A stretch of DNA of 64,000 nucleotides from Petrolisthes cinctipes (lineage: Eukaryota; Arthropoda; Malacostraca; Decapoda; Porcellanidae). Position 1 is the first letter of the stretch. Each line of letters opens with the position of its first letter. The notes beneath the pieces were generated by a model. The model worked only from the letters and a program-made list of their open reading frames with translations. It was not told the DNA's origin and ran no database searches. Both the position numbers and the translations under genes were made by a program. The DNA lies in the NCBI GenBank assembly GCA_033782935.1, contig JAWQEG010000062.1, positions 11,798,001 through 11,862,000 of the forward strand. Direction: 5' to 3'. Positions 36,717-49,236 of the stretch are shown piece after piece.

Positions 36717-37999
36717 CTGAGTAGGCATGTACAGATAGCTTCTAAAACCCAAAAATATCGAATTTTCGGGTGTTTTGAGCCTGAATTTGAGATATAAACC
36801 GGTACAGAAGATGCATGCACATATCGACTTCGGGCACCTAACATATTGATTATGTATTTTGAAAATACACTAACACGGAGTAGGCATGTACAGATCGCTT
36901 TTGGGACCCAAAAATATCGATTTTTTGGGTGTTTTGAGCCTGAATTTGAGATGTAAACGGGTACAAAAGATGCAATGACATATCGACTTTGGACACCTAA
37001 AATATCAATTTTTAGCATGTTTTGAGCCTATAATTTGAAAACATTCTAGCACTGAGTAGGCATGTACAGATCGCTTCTGGGAGCCAAAAATATTGAATTT
37101 TCGGGTGTTTTGAGCCTGAATTTGAGATATTAACGGGTACAGAAGATACATGCACATATCGACTTTTTGCACCTAAAATATCGATTTTGAGCATGTTTTT
37201 GGTCTGTATCTTGAAAACATTTTAGCAAGGAGTAGGCATGTACAGATTGCTTTTGGGACCCAAAATTATCGAATTTTCGGGTGTTTTGAGCCTGAATTTG
37301 AGATGTAAACGGGTACAGAAGATGCATGCACATATCGACTTCGGGCACCTAAAATATCGATTTTTAGCATGTTTTGGGACTATATGTTGAAAATATTCTA
37401 GCACTGACTAGGCATGTACAGATCGCTTCTGGGACAAAATAATATCGAATTTTCGGACGTTTCAAGCCTGAATTTGGGATATAAACGGGTATAGAAGATA
37501 CATACACATATTGACATTGGGCAAGTAAAATATCGATTTTCTTCATGTTTTGGGACTGTATTTTAAAAATACTCTAACACGGAGTAGGCATGTACAGATC
37601 GCTACTGGGACACAAAAATATCGAATTTTCTAGTGTTTTGAGCATGAATTTGAGATATAAACGAGTACAGAAGATGCATGCACATATCGACTTTGGGCAC
37701 CAAAAATATCGATTTTTATCATGTTTTGGGCCTGTATTTTTAAAACATTCTATAACACGGAGTTGGCATGTATAGATCGCTTCTGTAGCACTTAGTAGAC
37801 ATGTACAGATCGGTTCTGGAACCCAAAAATATCGATTTTTCGGGTGTTTTGAGCCTGAATTTGAGATATAAACGGGTGCTGAAGATGCATGCACATATCG
37901 ACATTGGGCACCTAAAATATCGATTTTTAGCATATTTTGGGCCTATATTTTGAAAATATTCTATCACTGAGTAGGCATGTACAGATCGCTTCTGGGACC
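36717..37999. repeat. Type I satellite with small local rearrangements
   Basis: About seven monomers between block D copy 1 and the outer duplication. One B half near 36,847 lacks 17 bp, so that GATT joins ATGTATTTTG directly. Near 37,766-37,820 a 33-bp part of a monomer (GTAGGCATG... to ...CGCTTCTG equivalent) is duplicated in tandem. Confidence 0.85.
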
Positions 38000-39469
38000 C
38001 AAAAATTTCGAATTTTCGGGTGTTTTGAGCATGAATTTGGGATATAAACGGGTACAAAAGATGTATGCACATATCGAATTTGGACACCTAAAATATTGAT
38101 TTTTTGCATGTTTTAATCCTATATTTTAAAACATTCTAGCACTGAGTAGACATGTACAGATCGCTTCGGGGACCCAAGAATATTGAATTTTTGGGTGTTA
38201 TGAGCCTGAATTTGAGATATAAACGGGTACAGAAGATGCATGCACATATCGACTTTGGGCTCCTAAAATATCGATTTTCAGCATGTTTTGGGCCTTTATT
38301 TTGAAAATACTTTAACTCGAAGTAAGCATGTACAGATCGCTTCTGGAACCCAAAAATATTGACTTTTCGGGTGTTTAGAGCTTGAATTTGAGATATAAAC
38401 GGGTACTGAATATACATGCACATATCGACTTTTTGCACCTAAATTATCGATTTTAAGCATGTTTTGGGTCTGTATCTTGAAAACATTCTAGCAAGGAGTA
38501 GGCATATACAGATTGCTTATGGGACCCAAAAATACCGAATTTTCGGGTGTTTTGAGCCTGAATTTGAGATATTAACGGGTGCAGAAGATGCATGCACATA
38601 TCGACTTTGGGCACCTAAAATATCTTTTTTCAGCATGTTTTATTGCCTGTATTTTTAAAGTACTCTAACACTGAGTAGGCATGTATACCAGATCGCTTCT
38701 GGAACCAAAACATACCGAAAATCCAGGTGTTTAGAGCCAGAATTTAAGATATGAACGGGTACAGAAGATGCATGCACATATTGACTATGGGCAGCTAAAA
38801 TATCGATTTTCAGCATGTTTTGGGCATGTATTTTGAAAATACTTAAACACGGAGTAGGCATATACAGATTGCATCTGGGACCCAAAAATATCGAATTTTC
38901 GTGTGTTTTGAGCCTAAATTTGAGATATAAACTGGTACAGAACATCCATGCACATAACGACTTGGGACACCTAAAATATAAATTTTTAGCATGTTTTAAA
39001 CCTATATTTTAAAAACATTCTAGCACTGAGTAAACATGTACAGATCGCTTCTGGAACCTAAAACTACTGAATATTCGGGTGTTTTGAGCTTGAATTTGAG
39101 ATGTAAACCGGTACTGAAGATGCATGCACATATCGACTTTGGGCACATAAAATATCGATTTTAAGCTTGTTTTGGACCTGTATTTTGAAAATACTCTAAC
39201 ACGTAGTAGGCATGTACATATCGATTTTCGTTCCTAAAAATATCGAATTTTCGGGTGTTTTGAGCCTCAATTTGAAATATAAACGGGTACAGAAGATGCA
39301 TGCACATATCGACTTTGGACACCAAAAATATCGATTTTTAGCATGTACTGAGTCTATATTTTGAAAACATTTTAGCACTGCGTAGGCATATACAGATCGC
39401 TTCTGGGACCCAAAAATATCGAATTTTTGGGTGTTTTGAGCCTGAATTTAAGATATAAACGGGTACTGA
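38000..39469. repeat. Outer duplication, copy 1, part E (left)
   Basis: Matches 49,237-50,706 at a constant offset of 11,237 bp (38,136/49,373; 38,464/49,701; 39,196/50,433). Because 38,000 plus 11,237 is 49,237, the two copies are in tandem. This part is type I. It includes distinctive variants such as GCATGTATACCAGATCG near 38,679, also at 49,916. Confidence 0.9.
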
Positions 39470-42400
39470 AGATGCATGCACATATCGACTTTGGGCACCT
39501 AAAATATCGATTTTGAGCATGTTTTGGGCCTGTATTTTGAAAATACTCAAACACGGTGTAGACATGTACAGGTCGCTTCTGGGACACAAAAATATCGATT
39601 TTTTGGGTGTTTTGAGCCTGAATTTGAGATATAAACGGGTACAGAAGATGCATGCACATATCGACTTTGGGACCCAAAATATCGATTTTGAGCATGTTTT
39701 GGGTCTGTATCTTGAAAACATTCTAGCACTGAGTATGCATGTACAGTTTGCTTAAGGGACCCAAAAACATGGAATTTTCGGGTGTTTTGAGCTTGAATTT
39801 GAGATATAAACGGGTACAGAAGATGCATGCACATATCGACTTTTTGCACCTAAAATATCGATTTTGATCTTGTTATGGGTCTGTATTTTGAAAAAATTCT
39901 AGCAAGGAGTAGGCAAGTACAGATCGCTTCTGGGACCCAAAAATACCGAATTTTCGAATGTTTTGAACCTGAATTTGGGATATAGACGGGTACCGAAGAT
40001 GCCTACACATATTGACTTTGGGCACCCCAAATATCGATTTTGAGCATGTTTTGGGCATGTATTTTTAAAACACTCTAACATGGAGTAGGCATGTACAGAT
40101 TGCTTCTGGGACACAAAAATATCGAATTTTTGAGTGTTTTGAGCCTGAATTTGGGATATAAACGGGTACAGAAGATGCATGCACATATCGACTTTGGGCA
40201 CCTAAAATATCGATTTTTAGCATGTTTTGGGCCTGTAATTTGGAAATACTTAACACGTAGTAGGCATGTACAGATCGCTTTTGGGACCCCAAAATATCAA
40301 ATTTTCGGGTGTTTTGAGACTGAATTTGAGATATAAACGGGTACAGAAGATGCATACACATATTGACTTTGGGCACCTAAAATATAGTTTTTTAGCATGT
40401 TTTGGGCCTGTATTTTGAAAATACTTAACACGGAGTAGGCATGTACAGATCGCTTATGGGACCCAAAAATATCGAATTTACGGGTGTTTTGAGCCTGAAT
40501 TTGAGATATAAACGGGTACAGAAGATTCATGCACATATCGACTTTTTGCACCTAAAATATCGATTTTGAGCATGTTTTGGGTTTGTATCTTGAAACCATT
40601 CTAGCAAGGAGTAGGCATGTACAGATCGCTTCTGGAATCCCAAAAATATCGAATTTTCGGGTGTTTTGAGCTTGAATTTGAGATATAACCGGGTACAGAG
40701 GATGCATACACATATTGACTTTGGGCACCTAAAATATCGATTTTTAGCATGTTTTGGCCCTGTATTTTAAAAACACTCTAACAAGGAGTATGCACGTACA
40801 GATAGCTTCTGGGATCCAAAAATATCGAATTTTCAGGTGTTTTGAGCCTGAATTTGATATATAAACGGGTACAGAAGATGCATGCACATATTGACTTTGG
40901 GCACCTAACATATCGATTTTTAACATGTTTTGGGTCTGTATCTCGAAAACATTCTAGCAAGGAGTAGGCATGTACAGATTGCTTCTGGGACCCAAAAATA
41001 TCGAATTTTCGAGTGTTTTGACCCTGATTTTGGGATATAAACGGGTACAGAAGATGCATGCACATATCTACTTCGGGCACCTAAAATATCGATTTTTAGC
41101 ATGTTTTGAGCCTATATTTTGAAAACATTCTTGCACTGAGTAGGCATATACAGATCGTTTTTAAGACCCAAAAATGTTCAACTTTCGGGTGTTTTAGAAT
41201 CAATTTGATATATAAACGGGTACTGAAGATACATGCACATATCGACTTTTTTATCCTAAAATATCGATTTTGTGCATGTTTTGGGTCTATGTCTTGAAAA
41301 CATTCTTGAAAGGAGTAGGCATGTACAGATCGCTTATGTGACCCAAAAATATCGAGTTTTCGGGTGTTTTGAGCCTGTATTTCAGATATAAATGGGTACA
41401 GAAGATGCATGCACATATCGACTTCGGGCACCTAAAATATCGATTTTTAGCATGTTTTGGGACTATATGTTGAAAATATTCTAGCACTGAGTAGGCATGT
41501 ACAGATCGCTTATGGGACAAAATATATCGAATTTTCGGATGTTTCGAGCCTAAATTTGGGATATAAACGGGTACAGAAGATACATACACATATTGACATT
41601 GGGAAAGTAAAATATCGATTTTCTTCATGTTTTGAGCTTGTTATTTTAAAAATACTCTAACACGGAGTAGGCATGTACAGATCGCTTCTGGAACCGAAAA
41701 ATATCGAATTTTCCGGCGTTTTGAGCCAGAATTTGGGATATAAACGGGTACAGAAGATGTATACACATATTGACTTTGGGCACCCAAAATACCGATTTTC
41801 TTCATGTTTTGGGCCTGTATTTGAAAATGCTCTAACACGGAGTAGGCATGTACAGATCGCTTCTGGGACCCAAAAATATTGAATTTTCGGGTGTTTTGAG
41901 CCAGAATATGAGATATAAACGGGTACTGAAGATAAATGCACATATCTACTTTTTGCACCTAAAATATCGATTTTGTGCATGTTTTGATTCTGTATCTTTA
42001 AAACATTCTAGAAAGGAGTAGGCATGTACAGATCGCTTCTGGAATCAAAAAAATATTGAATTTTCGGGTGTTTTGAGCCTGAATTTGGGATATAACCGGG
42101 TACAGAGGATGCATACATATATTGACTTTGGGCATCTAAAATATCGATTTTTAGCATGTTTTGGGCCTGTATTTTAAAAACACTCTAACACGGAGTATGC
42201 ACGTACAGATAGCTTCTAGGACCCAAAAATATCGAATTTTCGGTTGTTTTGAGCCTGAATTTGATAAATAAACGGGTACAGAAGTTGCATGAACATATTG
42301 ACTTTGGGCACCTAAAATATCGATTTTTAGCATGTTTTGGGTCTGTATCTTGAAAACATTCTAGCAAGGAGTAGGCATGTACAGTTTGTTTTTGGGACCC

Positions 42401-42717
42401 AAAAATATTCAATTTTCGGGTGTTTTAGAATGAATTTAATATATAAACGGGTACTGAAGATACCTGCACATATCGACTTTTTGATCCTAAAATATCGATT
42501 TTGTGCATGTTTTGGGTCCGTATCTTGAAAACATTCTAGAAAGGAGTAGGCATGTACAGATCGCTTATGTGACCCAAAAATATCGAATTTTCGGGTGTTT
42601 TGAGCCTGTATTTGAGATATAAATGGGTACAGAAGATGCAATGACATATCGACTTTGGAAAACTAAAATATCAATTTTTAGCATGTTTTGAGCCTATAAT
42701 TTGAAAACATTCAAGCA
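39470..42717. repeat. Higher-order block D, copy 2, inside the outer duplication
   Basis: Copy of 33,645-36,716 that interrupts part E. About 105 bp flanking it on the left (from about 39,378, GCACTGCGTAGGCATATAC) recurs on the right from about 42,717. The second copy of the outer duplication, near 50,615-50,760, lacks the block. The size difference is 3,340 bp, or 19 monomers. Confidence 0.88.
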
Positions 42718-43800
42718 CTGCGTAGGCATATACAGATCGCTTCTGGGACCCAAAAATATCTAATTTTTGGGTGTTTTGAGCCTGAATTTAAGATATAAAC
42801 GGGTACTGAAGATGCATGCACATATCGACTTTTTGCACCTAAAATATCGATTTTGGGCATGTTTTGGGTCTGTATCTTGAAAACATTCTAGCATGGAGTA
42901 GGCATATACAGGTTGCTTCTGGGACCAAAAAATATCGAATTTTCGGGTGTTTTGAGCCTGAATTTGAGATATAAATGAGTACAGAAGATGCATGCACAAA
43001 TCGACTTGGGACACCTAAAATATAAATTTTTAGCATGTTTTAAACCTATATTTAAAAAACTTTCTAGCACTGAGTAAACATGTAAAGATCGCTTCTGGAA
43101 CTTAAAACTATTGAATATTCGGGTGTTTTGAGCCTGAATTTGATATGTAAACAGGTACTGAAGATACATGCACATATCGACTTTCTGCACATAAAATATC
43201 GATTTTAAGCTTGTTTTGGGTCTGTATCTTGAAAACATTCAAGCAAGGAGTAGGCATGTACAGATTGCTTCTGGGATCCAAAAATATCGAATTTTCGGGT
43301 GTTTTCAGCCTGAATTTGAAATATAAAAAACGCGTAAAGAAGATGCATGCACATATCGACTTTGGGCACCCAAAATATCGATTTTGAGCATGTTTTGGAC
43401 CTGTATTTTAAAAACACTCTAACACGGAGTATGCACGTACAGATCGCTTCTGGGACCCAAAAACATTGAATTTTCGGGTGTTTTGAGCATGAATTTGAGA
43501 TAAAAACGGGTACAGAAGATGCATGCACATATCGACTTTGGGCACCTAAAATATCGATTTTGAGCAACTTTTGGGCCTGTATTTTGAAAACATTCTAGCA
43601 AGGAGTAGGCATGTACAGATCGCTTCTGGGACCCAAAAATACCGAATTTTCTGGTGTTTTGAACCGAAATTTGAGATATAGACGGGTACAGAAGATGCAT
43701 ACACATATTGACTTTTGGCACCTAAAATATAGATTTTCAGCATGTTTTAAGCCTGTATTTTGAAAATACTTTAACACGGAGAAGGCATGTACAGATCGCT
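42718..43800. repeat. Outer duplication, copy 1, part E (right)
   Basis: Continues part E and matches 50,615-51,697 at an offset of 7,897 bp (42,888/50,785; 43,205/51,102; 43,546/51,443). It ends at the change to type II monomers. Confidence 0.88.
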
Positions 43801-46800
43801 TCTGGGACCCAAAAATATCGATTTTTCGGGTGGTTTGAGGTTGAATTTGGGATATAAATGGTTGCAGAAGATGCATACACATATCGACTTTAAGCACCTA
43901 AAATATCGATTTTCAGAATGTTTTTTGGCCTGTATCTGAGTAGGCATGTACAGATCGCTTCTGGGACCCCAAAATATCGAATTTCCGGGTGTTAGGAACC
44001 GGAATTTGAGATATAAACGGAAACAGAAGATGCATGCACATATCGACTTTGGGCACCTAAAAGATCGATTTTCAGTATACAGTAATTTGGGCCTGTATTT
44101 TTAAAATACTCTAACACGGAGTAGGCATGTACAGATCGCTTAAGGGACTCCAAAATATCGGATTTTCGGGTGTTTTGGGGCTGAATTTGAGATATCGACT
44201 TTGGGCACCTAAAATATCTATTTCTAGCATGTTTTGGGTCTATATTTTGAAAATATTCTAGCACTGAGTAGGCATGTACAGATCGCTTCTGGGACCCCAA
44301 AATATCGCAATTTCGGGTGTTTTGAGCCTGAATTTGATATATAAACGGGTATTGAAGATGCATGCACATATCGACTTTTGGGCACCTAAAATATCGATTT
44401 TCAGCATGTTTTGGGCTTGTATTTTGAAAATACTCTAACTAGGAGTAGGCATGTACAGATCGCTTCTGGGACCTCAAAATATCGAATTTTCGGGTGTTTT
44501 CAGCCTGAATTTGAGATATAAACGGGTACAGAAGATGCAGGCACATATCGACTTTTGGGCACCTAAAATACCGATTTTTAAGTATGTTTTGGGTCTGTAT
44601 CTTGAAAACATTCTAACTAGGAGTAGGCATGTACAGATCGCTTCTAGGACCCCGAAATACCGAATTATCAGGTGTTTTGAGCCTGAATTTAACATATAAA
44701 CGGGTACAGAAGATCGACTTTGGACACTAAAAATATCGATTTTTAGCTTGTTTTGAGCCTATATTTTGAAAACATTCTAACACTGAGTAGGCATGTACAG
44801 ATCGCTTCTGAGACCGAAAAATATCGAATTTTCGGGTGTTTTGGGGTTGAATTTGGGATATAAACGGTTGCAGAAGATGCATACACATATTGACTTTGGG
44901 CACCTAAAATATCGATTTTCAGCATGTTTTGGGCCTGTATCTGAATAGGCATGTACAGATCGCTTCTGGGACCCCAAAATATCGAATTTCCGGGTGTTTG
45001 GAAACTGAATTTGAGATTTAAACGGGTACAGAAGATGCATGCATATATCGTTTTTGGGCACCTAAAAGATCGATTTTCAGTATACAGTAATTTGGGCCTG
45101 TATTTTGAAAATACTCTAACACGGAGTAGGCATGTACAGATCGCTTCTGGGACTCCAAAATATCGGATTTTCGGGTGTTTTGGGCCTGAATTTGATATAT
45201 CGACTTTGGGCACCTAAAATATCGATTTTTAGCATGTTTTGGGTCTATATTTTGAAAATATTCTATCACTGAGTAGGCATGTACAGATCGCTTTTGGGAC
45301 CCTAAAATATCAAATTTTCGGGTGTTTTGAGCCTGAATTTGATTTATAAACGGGTACTGAAGATGCATGCACATATCAACTTTTGGGCACCTAAAATATC
45401 GATTTTGAGTATGTTTTGAGCCTATATTTTGAAAACATTCTAGCCCTGAGTAGGCATGTACAGATCGCTTCTTGGACCCAAAAATATCGAATTTTCGGGT
45501 GTTTTGAGGTTGAATTTGGGATATAAACGGTTGCAGAAGATGCATACACATATCGACTTTGGGCACCTAAAATATCGATTTTCAGCATGTTTTGGGCCTG
45601 TATCTGAGTAGGCATGTACAGATCGCTTGTGGGACCCCAAAATATCGAATTTCCGGGTGTTAGGAACCGGAATTTGAGATATAAACGGAAACAGAAGATG
45701 CATGCACACATCTTTTTTGGGCACCTAAAAGATCGATTTTCAGTATACAGTAATTTGGGCCTGTATTTTGAAAATACTCTAACACGGAGTAGGCATGTAC
45801 AGATCGCTTCTGGGACCCCAAAATATCGAATTTTCGGGTGTTTTGAGCCTGAATTTGATATATAAACGGGTACTGAAGATGCATGCACATATCGACTTTT
45901 GGGCACATAAAATATCGATTTTCAGCATGTTTTAAGCCTGTATTTTGAAAATACTCTAACACGGAGTAGGAATGTACAGATCGCTTCTGGGACCTCAAAA
46001 TATCGAATTTTCGGGTGTTTTCAGCCTGAATTTGTGATATGAACGGGTACTGAAGATGCATGCACATATCGACTTTTGGGCACCTAAAATATCGATTTTT
46101 AAGTATGTTTTGGATCTGTATCTTGAGAACATTCTAACTAGGAGTAGGCATGTACTGATCGCTTCTAGGACACCGAAATACCGAATTTTCGGGTGTTTTG
46201 ATCCTGAATTTGAGATATAAACGGGAACAGAAGATGCATGCACATATCGACTTTGGACACTTAAAATATCGATTTTTAGCATGTTTTGAGCCTATATTTT
46301 GAAAATACTCTAACACGGAGTAAGCATGTACATATCGCTTCTGGGACTCCAAAATATCGAATTTTCGGGTGTTTTGAGAAGATGCATGCACATATTGACT
46401 TTGGGCACCTAAAATATCGATTTTCACCATGTTTTGGGCCTGTATCTGAATAGGCCAGTACAGATCGCTTCTGGGACCCCAAAATATCGAATTTCCGGGT
46501 GTTTGGAACCTGAATTTGAGATATAAACGGGTACAGAAGATGCATGCACATATCGACTTTTGGGCACCTAAAAGATCGATTTTCAGTATGTTTTGGGCCT
46601 GTATTTTGAAAATACTCTAATATGGAGTAAGCATGTACAGATCGCTTCTGGGACCCCAAAATATCGAATTTCCGGGTGTTTTGGGCCTGAATATGAGATA
46701 TCGACTTTGGGCACCTAAAATATCGATTTTTAGCATGTTTTGGGACTATATTTTGAAAATATTCTAGCAGTGAGTAGGCATGTACAGATCGCTTTTGGGA

Positions 46801-46899
46801 CCCCAAAATATTGAATTTTCGGGTGTTTTGACCCTGAATTTGATATATAAACGGGTACTGAAGATGCATGCACATATCAACTTTGGGCACCTAATATAT

Positions 46900-47949
46900 C
46901 GATTTTGAGCATGTTTTGGGTCTGTATCTTGAAAACATTCTAACTAGGAGTAGGCATGTACATATCGCTTCTAGGACCCAAAAATACCGAATTTTCGAGT
47001 GTTTTGAGCCTAAAATTTAAGATATAAACGGGTACAAAAGTACGACTTTGGACACTAAAAATATCGATTTTTAGCATGTTTTGAGCCTATACTTTTAAAA
47101 AATTTCTAGCACTGAGTAGGCATGTACAGATCGCTTCTGGGACCCAAAAATATCGAATTTTAGGGTGTTTTGAGGTTGAATTTGAGATATAAACAGGTAC
47201 AGAAGATGCAGGCACATATCGACTTTTGGGCACCTAAAATATCGATTTTTAAGTATGTTTTTTGTCTGTATCTTGAAAACATTCTAACTAGGAGTAGGCA
47301 TGTACTGATCGCTTCTACGACCCCGAAATACCGAATTTTCGGGTGTTTTGAACCTGAATTTGAGATATAAACGGGTACAGAAGATGTATGCACATATCGA
47401 CTTTGAACACTTAAAATATCGATTTTTAGCATGTTTTGAGCCTATATTTTGAAAACATTCTAGCACTGAGTAGGCATGTACAGATCGCTTCTGGGACCCC
47501 AAAATATCGAATTTTCAGGTGTTTTGGGCCTGAATTTGAGATATAAAAGGGTACAGAAGATGCATGCACATATCGACTTTGGGGTTCCTAAAATATCGAT
47601 TTTGAGCATGTTTTGTGTCTGTATCTAGAAAACATTCTTACTAGGAGTAGGCATGTACAGATCGCTTCTAGGACCCAAAAATACCGAATTTTCGGGTGTT
47701 TTGAGCCTGAATTTGAGATATAAACGGGTACAGAAGATGTATGCACATATCGACTTTGGACACTTAAAATATCGATTTTGAGCATGTTTTGAGCCTGTAT
47801 TTTGAAAATACTCTTACACGGGGTAGGCATGTACAGATCGCTTCTGGGACCTCAAAATATCGAATTTGCGGGTGTTTTGAGCCTGAATTTGAGATATAAA
47901 CGGGTTCTGAAGATGCATGCACATATTGACTTGTGGGCACCTAAAATAT
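46900..47949. repeat. 1,050-bp tandem repeat, copy 1
   Basis: Six-monomer unit repeated directly downstream at an offset of 1,050 bp (47,160/48,210; 47,284/48,334; 47,588/48,638). The unit occurs only once in the corresponding part of the second outer copy (about 55,475-56,525). The tandem duplication is therefore specific to this copy, or was lost in the other. Confidence 0.9.
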
Positions 47950-48999
47950 CGATTTTGAGCATATTTTGGGTCTGTATCTTGAAAACATTCTAACTAGGAG
48001 TAGGCATGTACATATCGCTTCTAGGACCCAAAAATACCGAATTTTCGAGTGTTTTGAGCCTAAAATTTAAGATATAAACGGGTACAAAAGTACGACTTTG
48101 GACACTAAAAATATCGATTTTTAGCATGTTTTGAGCCTATACTTTTAAAAAAATTCTAGCACTGAGTAGGCATGTACAGATCGCTTCTGGGACCCAAAAA
48201 TATCGAATTTTATGGTGTTTTGAGGTTGAATTTGAGATATAAACGGGTACAGAAGATGCAGGCACATATCGACTTTTGGGCACCTAAAATATCGATTTTT
48301 AAGTATGTTTTGGGTCTGTATCTTGAAAACATTCTAACTAGGAGTAGGCATGTACTGATCGCTTCTACGACCCCGAAATACCGAATTTTCGGGTGTTTTG
48401 AACCTGAATTTGAGATATAAACGGGTACAGAAGATGTATGCACATATCGACTTTGAACACTTAAAATATCGATTTTTAGCATGTTTTGAGCCTATATTTT
48501 GAAAACATTCTAGCACTGAGTAGGCATGTACAGATCGCTTCTGGGACCCAAAAATATCGAATTTTCAGGTGTTTTGGGCCTGAATTTGAGATATAAAAGG
48601 GTACAGAAGATGCATGCACATATCGACTTTGGGGCTCCTAAAATATCGATTTTGAGCATGTTTTGGGTCTGTATCTTGAAAACATTCTTACTAGGAGTAG
48701 GCATGTACAGATCGCTTCTAGGACCCAAAAATACCGAATTTTCGGGTGTTTTGAGCCTGAATTTGAGATATAAACGGGTACAGAAGATGTATGCACATAT
48801 CGACTTTGGACACTTAAAATATCGATTTTGAGCATGTTTTGAGCCTGTAATTTGAAAATACTCTTACACGGGGTAGGCATGTACAGATCGCTTCTGGGAC
48901 CTCAAAATATCGAATTTGCGGGTGTTTTGAGCCTGAATTTGAGATATAAACGGGTTCTGAAGATGCATGCACATATCGACTTTTGGGCACCAAAAATAT
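47950..48999. repeat. 1,050-bp tandem repeat, copy 2
   Basis: Tandem partner of 46,900-47,949 with few differences, for example GTGTCTGTATCTAG near 47,620 against GGGTCTGTATCTTG near 48,670. It ends near 48,990, where the sequence switches to a 158-bp monomer type. Confidence 0.9.
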
Positions 49000-49236
49000 C
49001 GATTTTCAGCATGTTTTGGGCCTGTATCTGAATAGGCCAGTACAGATCGCTTCTGGGACCCCAAAATATCGAATTTCCGGGTGTTTGGAACCTGAATTTG
49101 AGATATAAACGGGTACAGAAGATACATGCACATATCGACTTTGGGCTCCTAAAATATCGATTTTCAGCATGTTTTGGGCCTTTATTTTGAAAATATTCTA
49201 GCAGTGAGTAGGCATGTACAGATCGCTTTTGGGACC

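Larger units (their letters stand above)
43801..49236. repeat. Type II satellite, outer duplication copy 1
   Basis: Mixture of 176-bp monomers with 147-bp and 158-bp ones and with a B-half variant containing CAGTATACAGTAATTTGGG (5 bp longer than usual, for example 44,073). ACCCCAAAATATCGAA replaces ACCCAAAAATATCGAA in many units. Matches the second copy at offsets of 8,401 bp (43,992/52,393; 45,614/54,015), then 8,548 and 8,575 bp. Near 46,382 a 28-bp deletion joins TTTTGAG to AAGATGC; the partner near 54,925 is intact. Confidence 0.9.

Noticed and set aside
38408..38430. Hammerhead ribozyme core in the satellite
   Set aside because: Some monomers read ACTGAAGATG, which is not the CTGATGA core, and no paired GAAA and GTC elements at suitable spacing were found.
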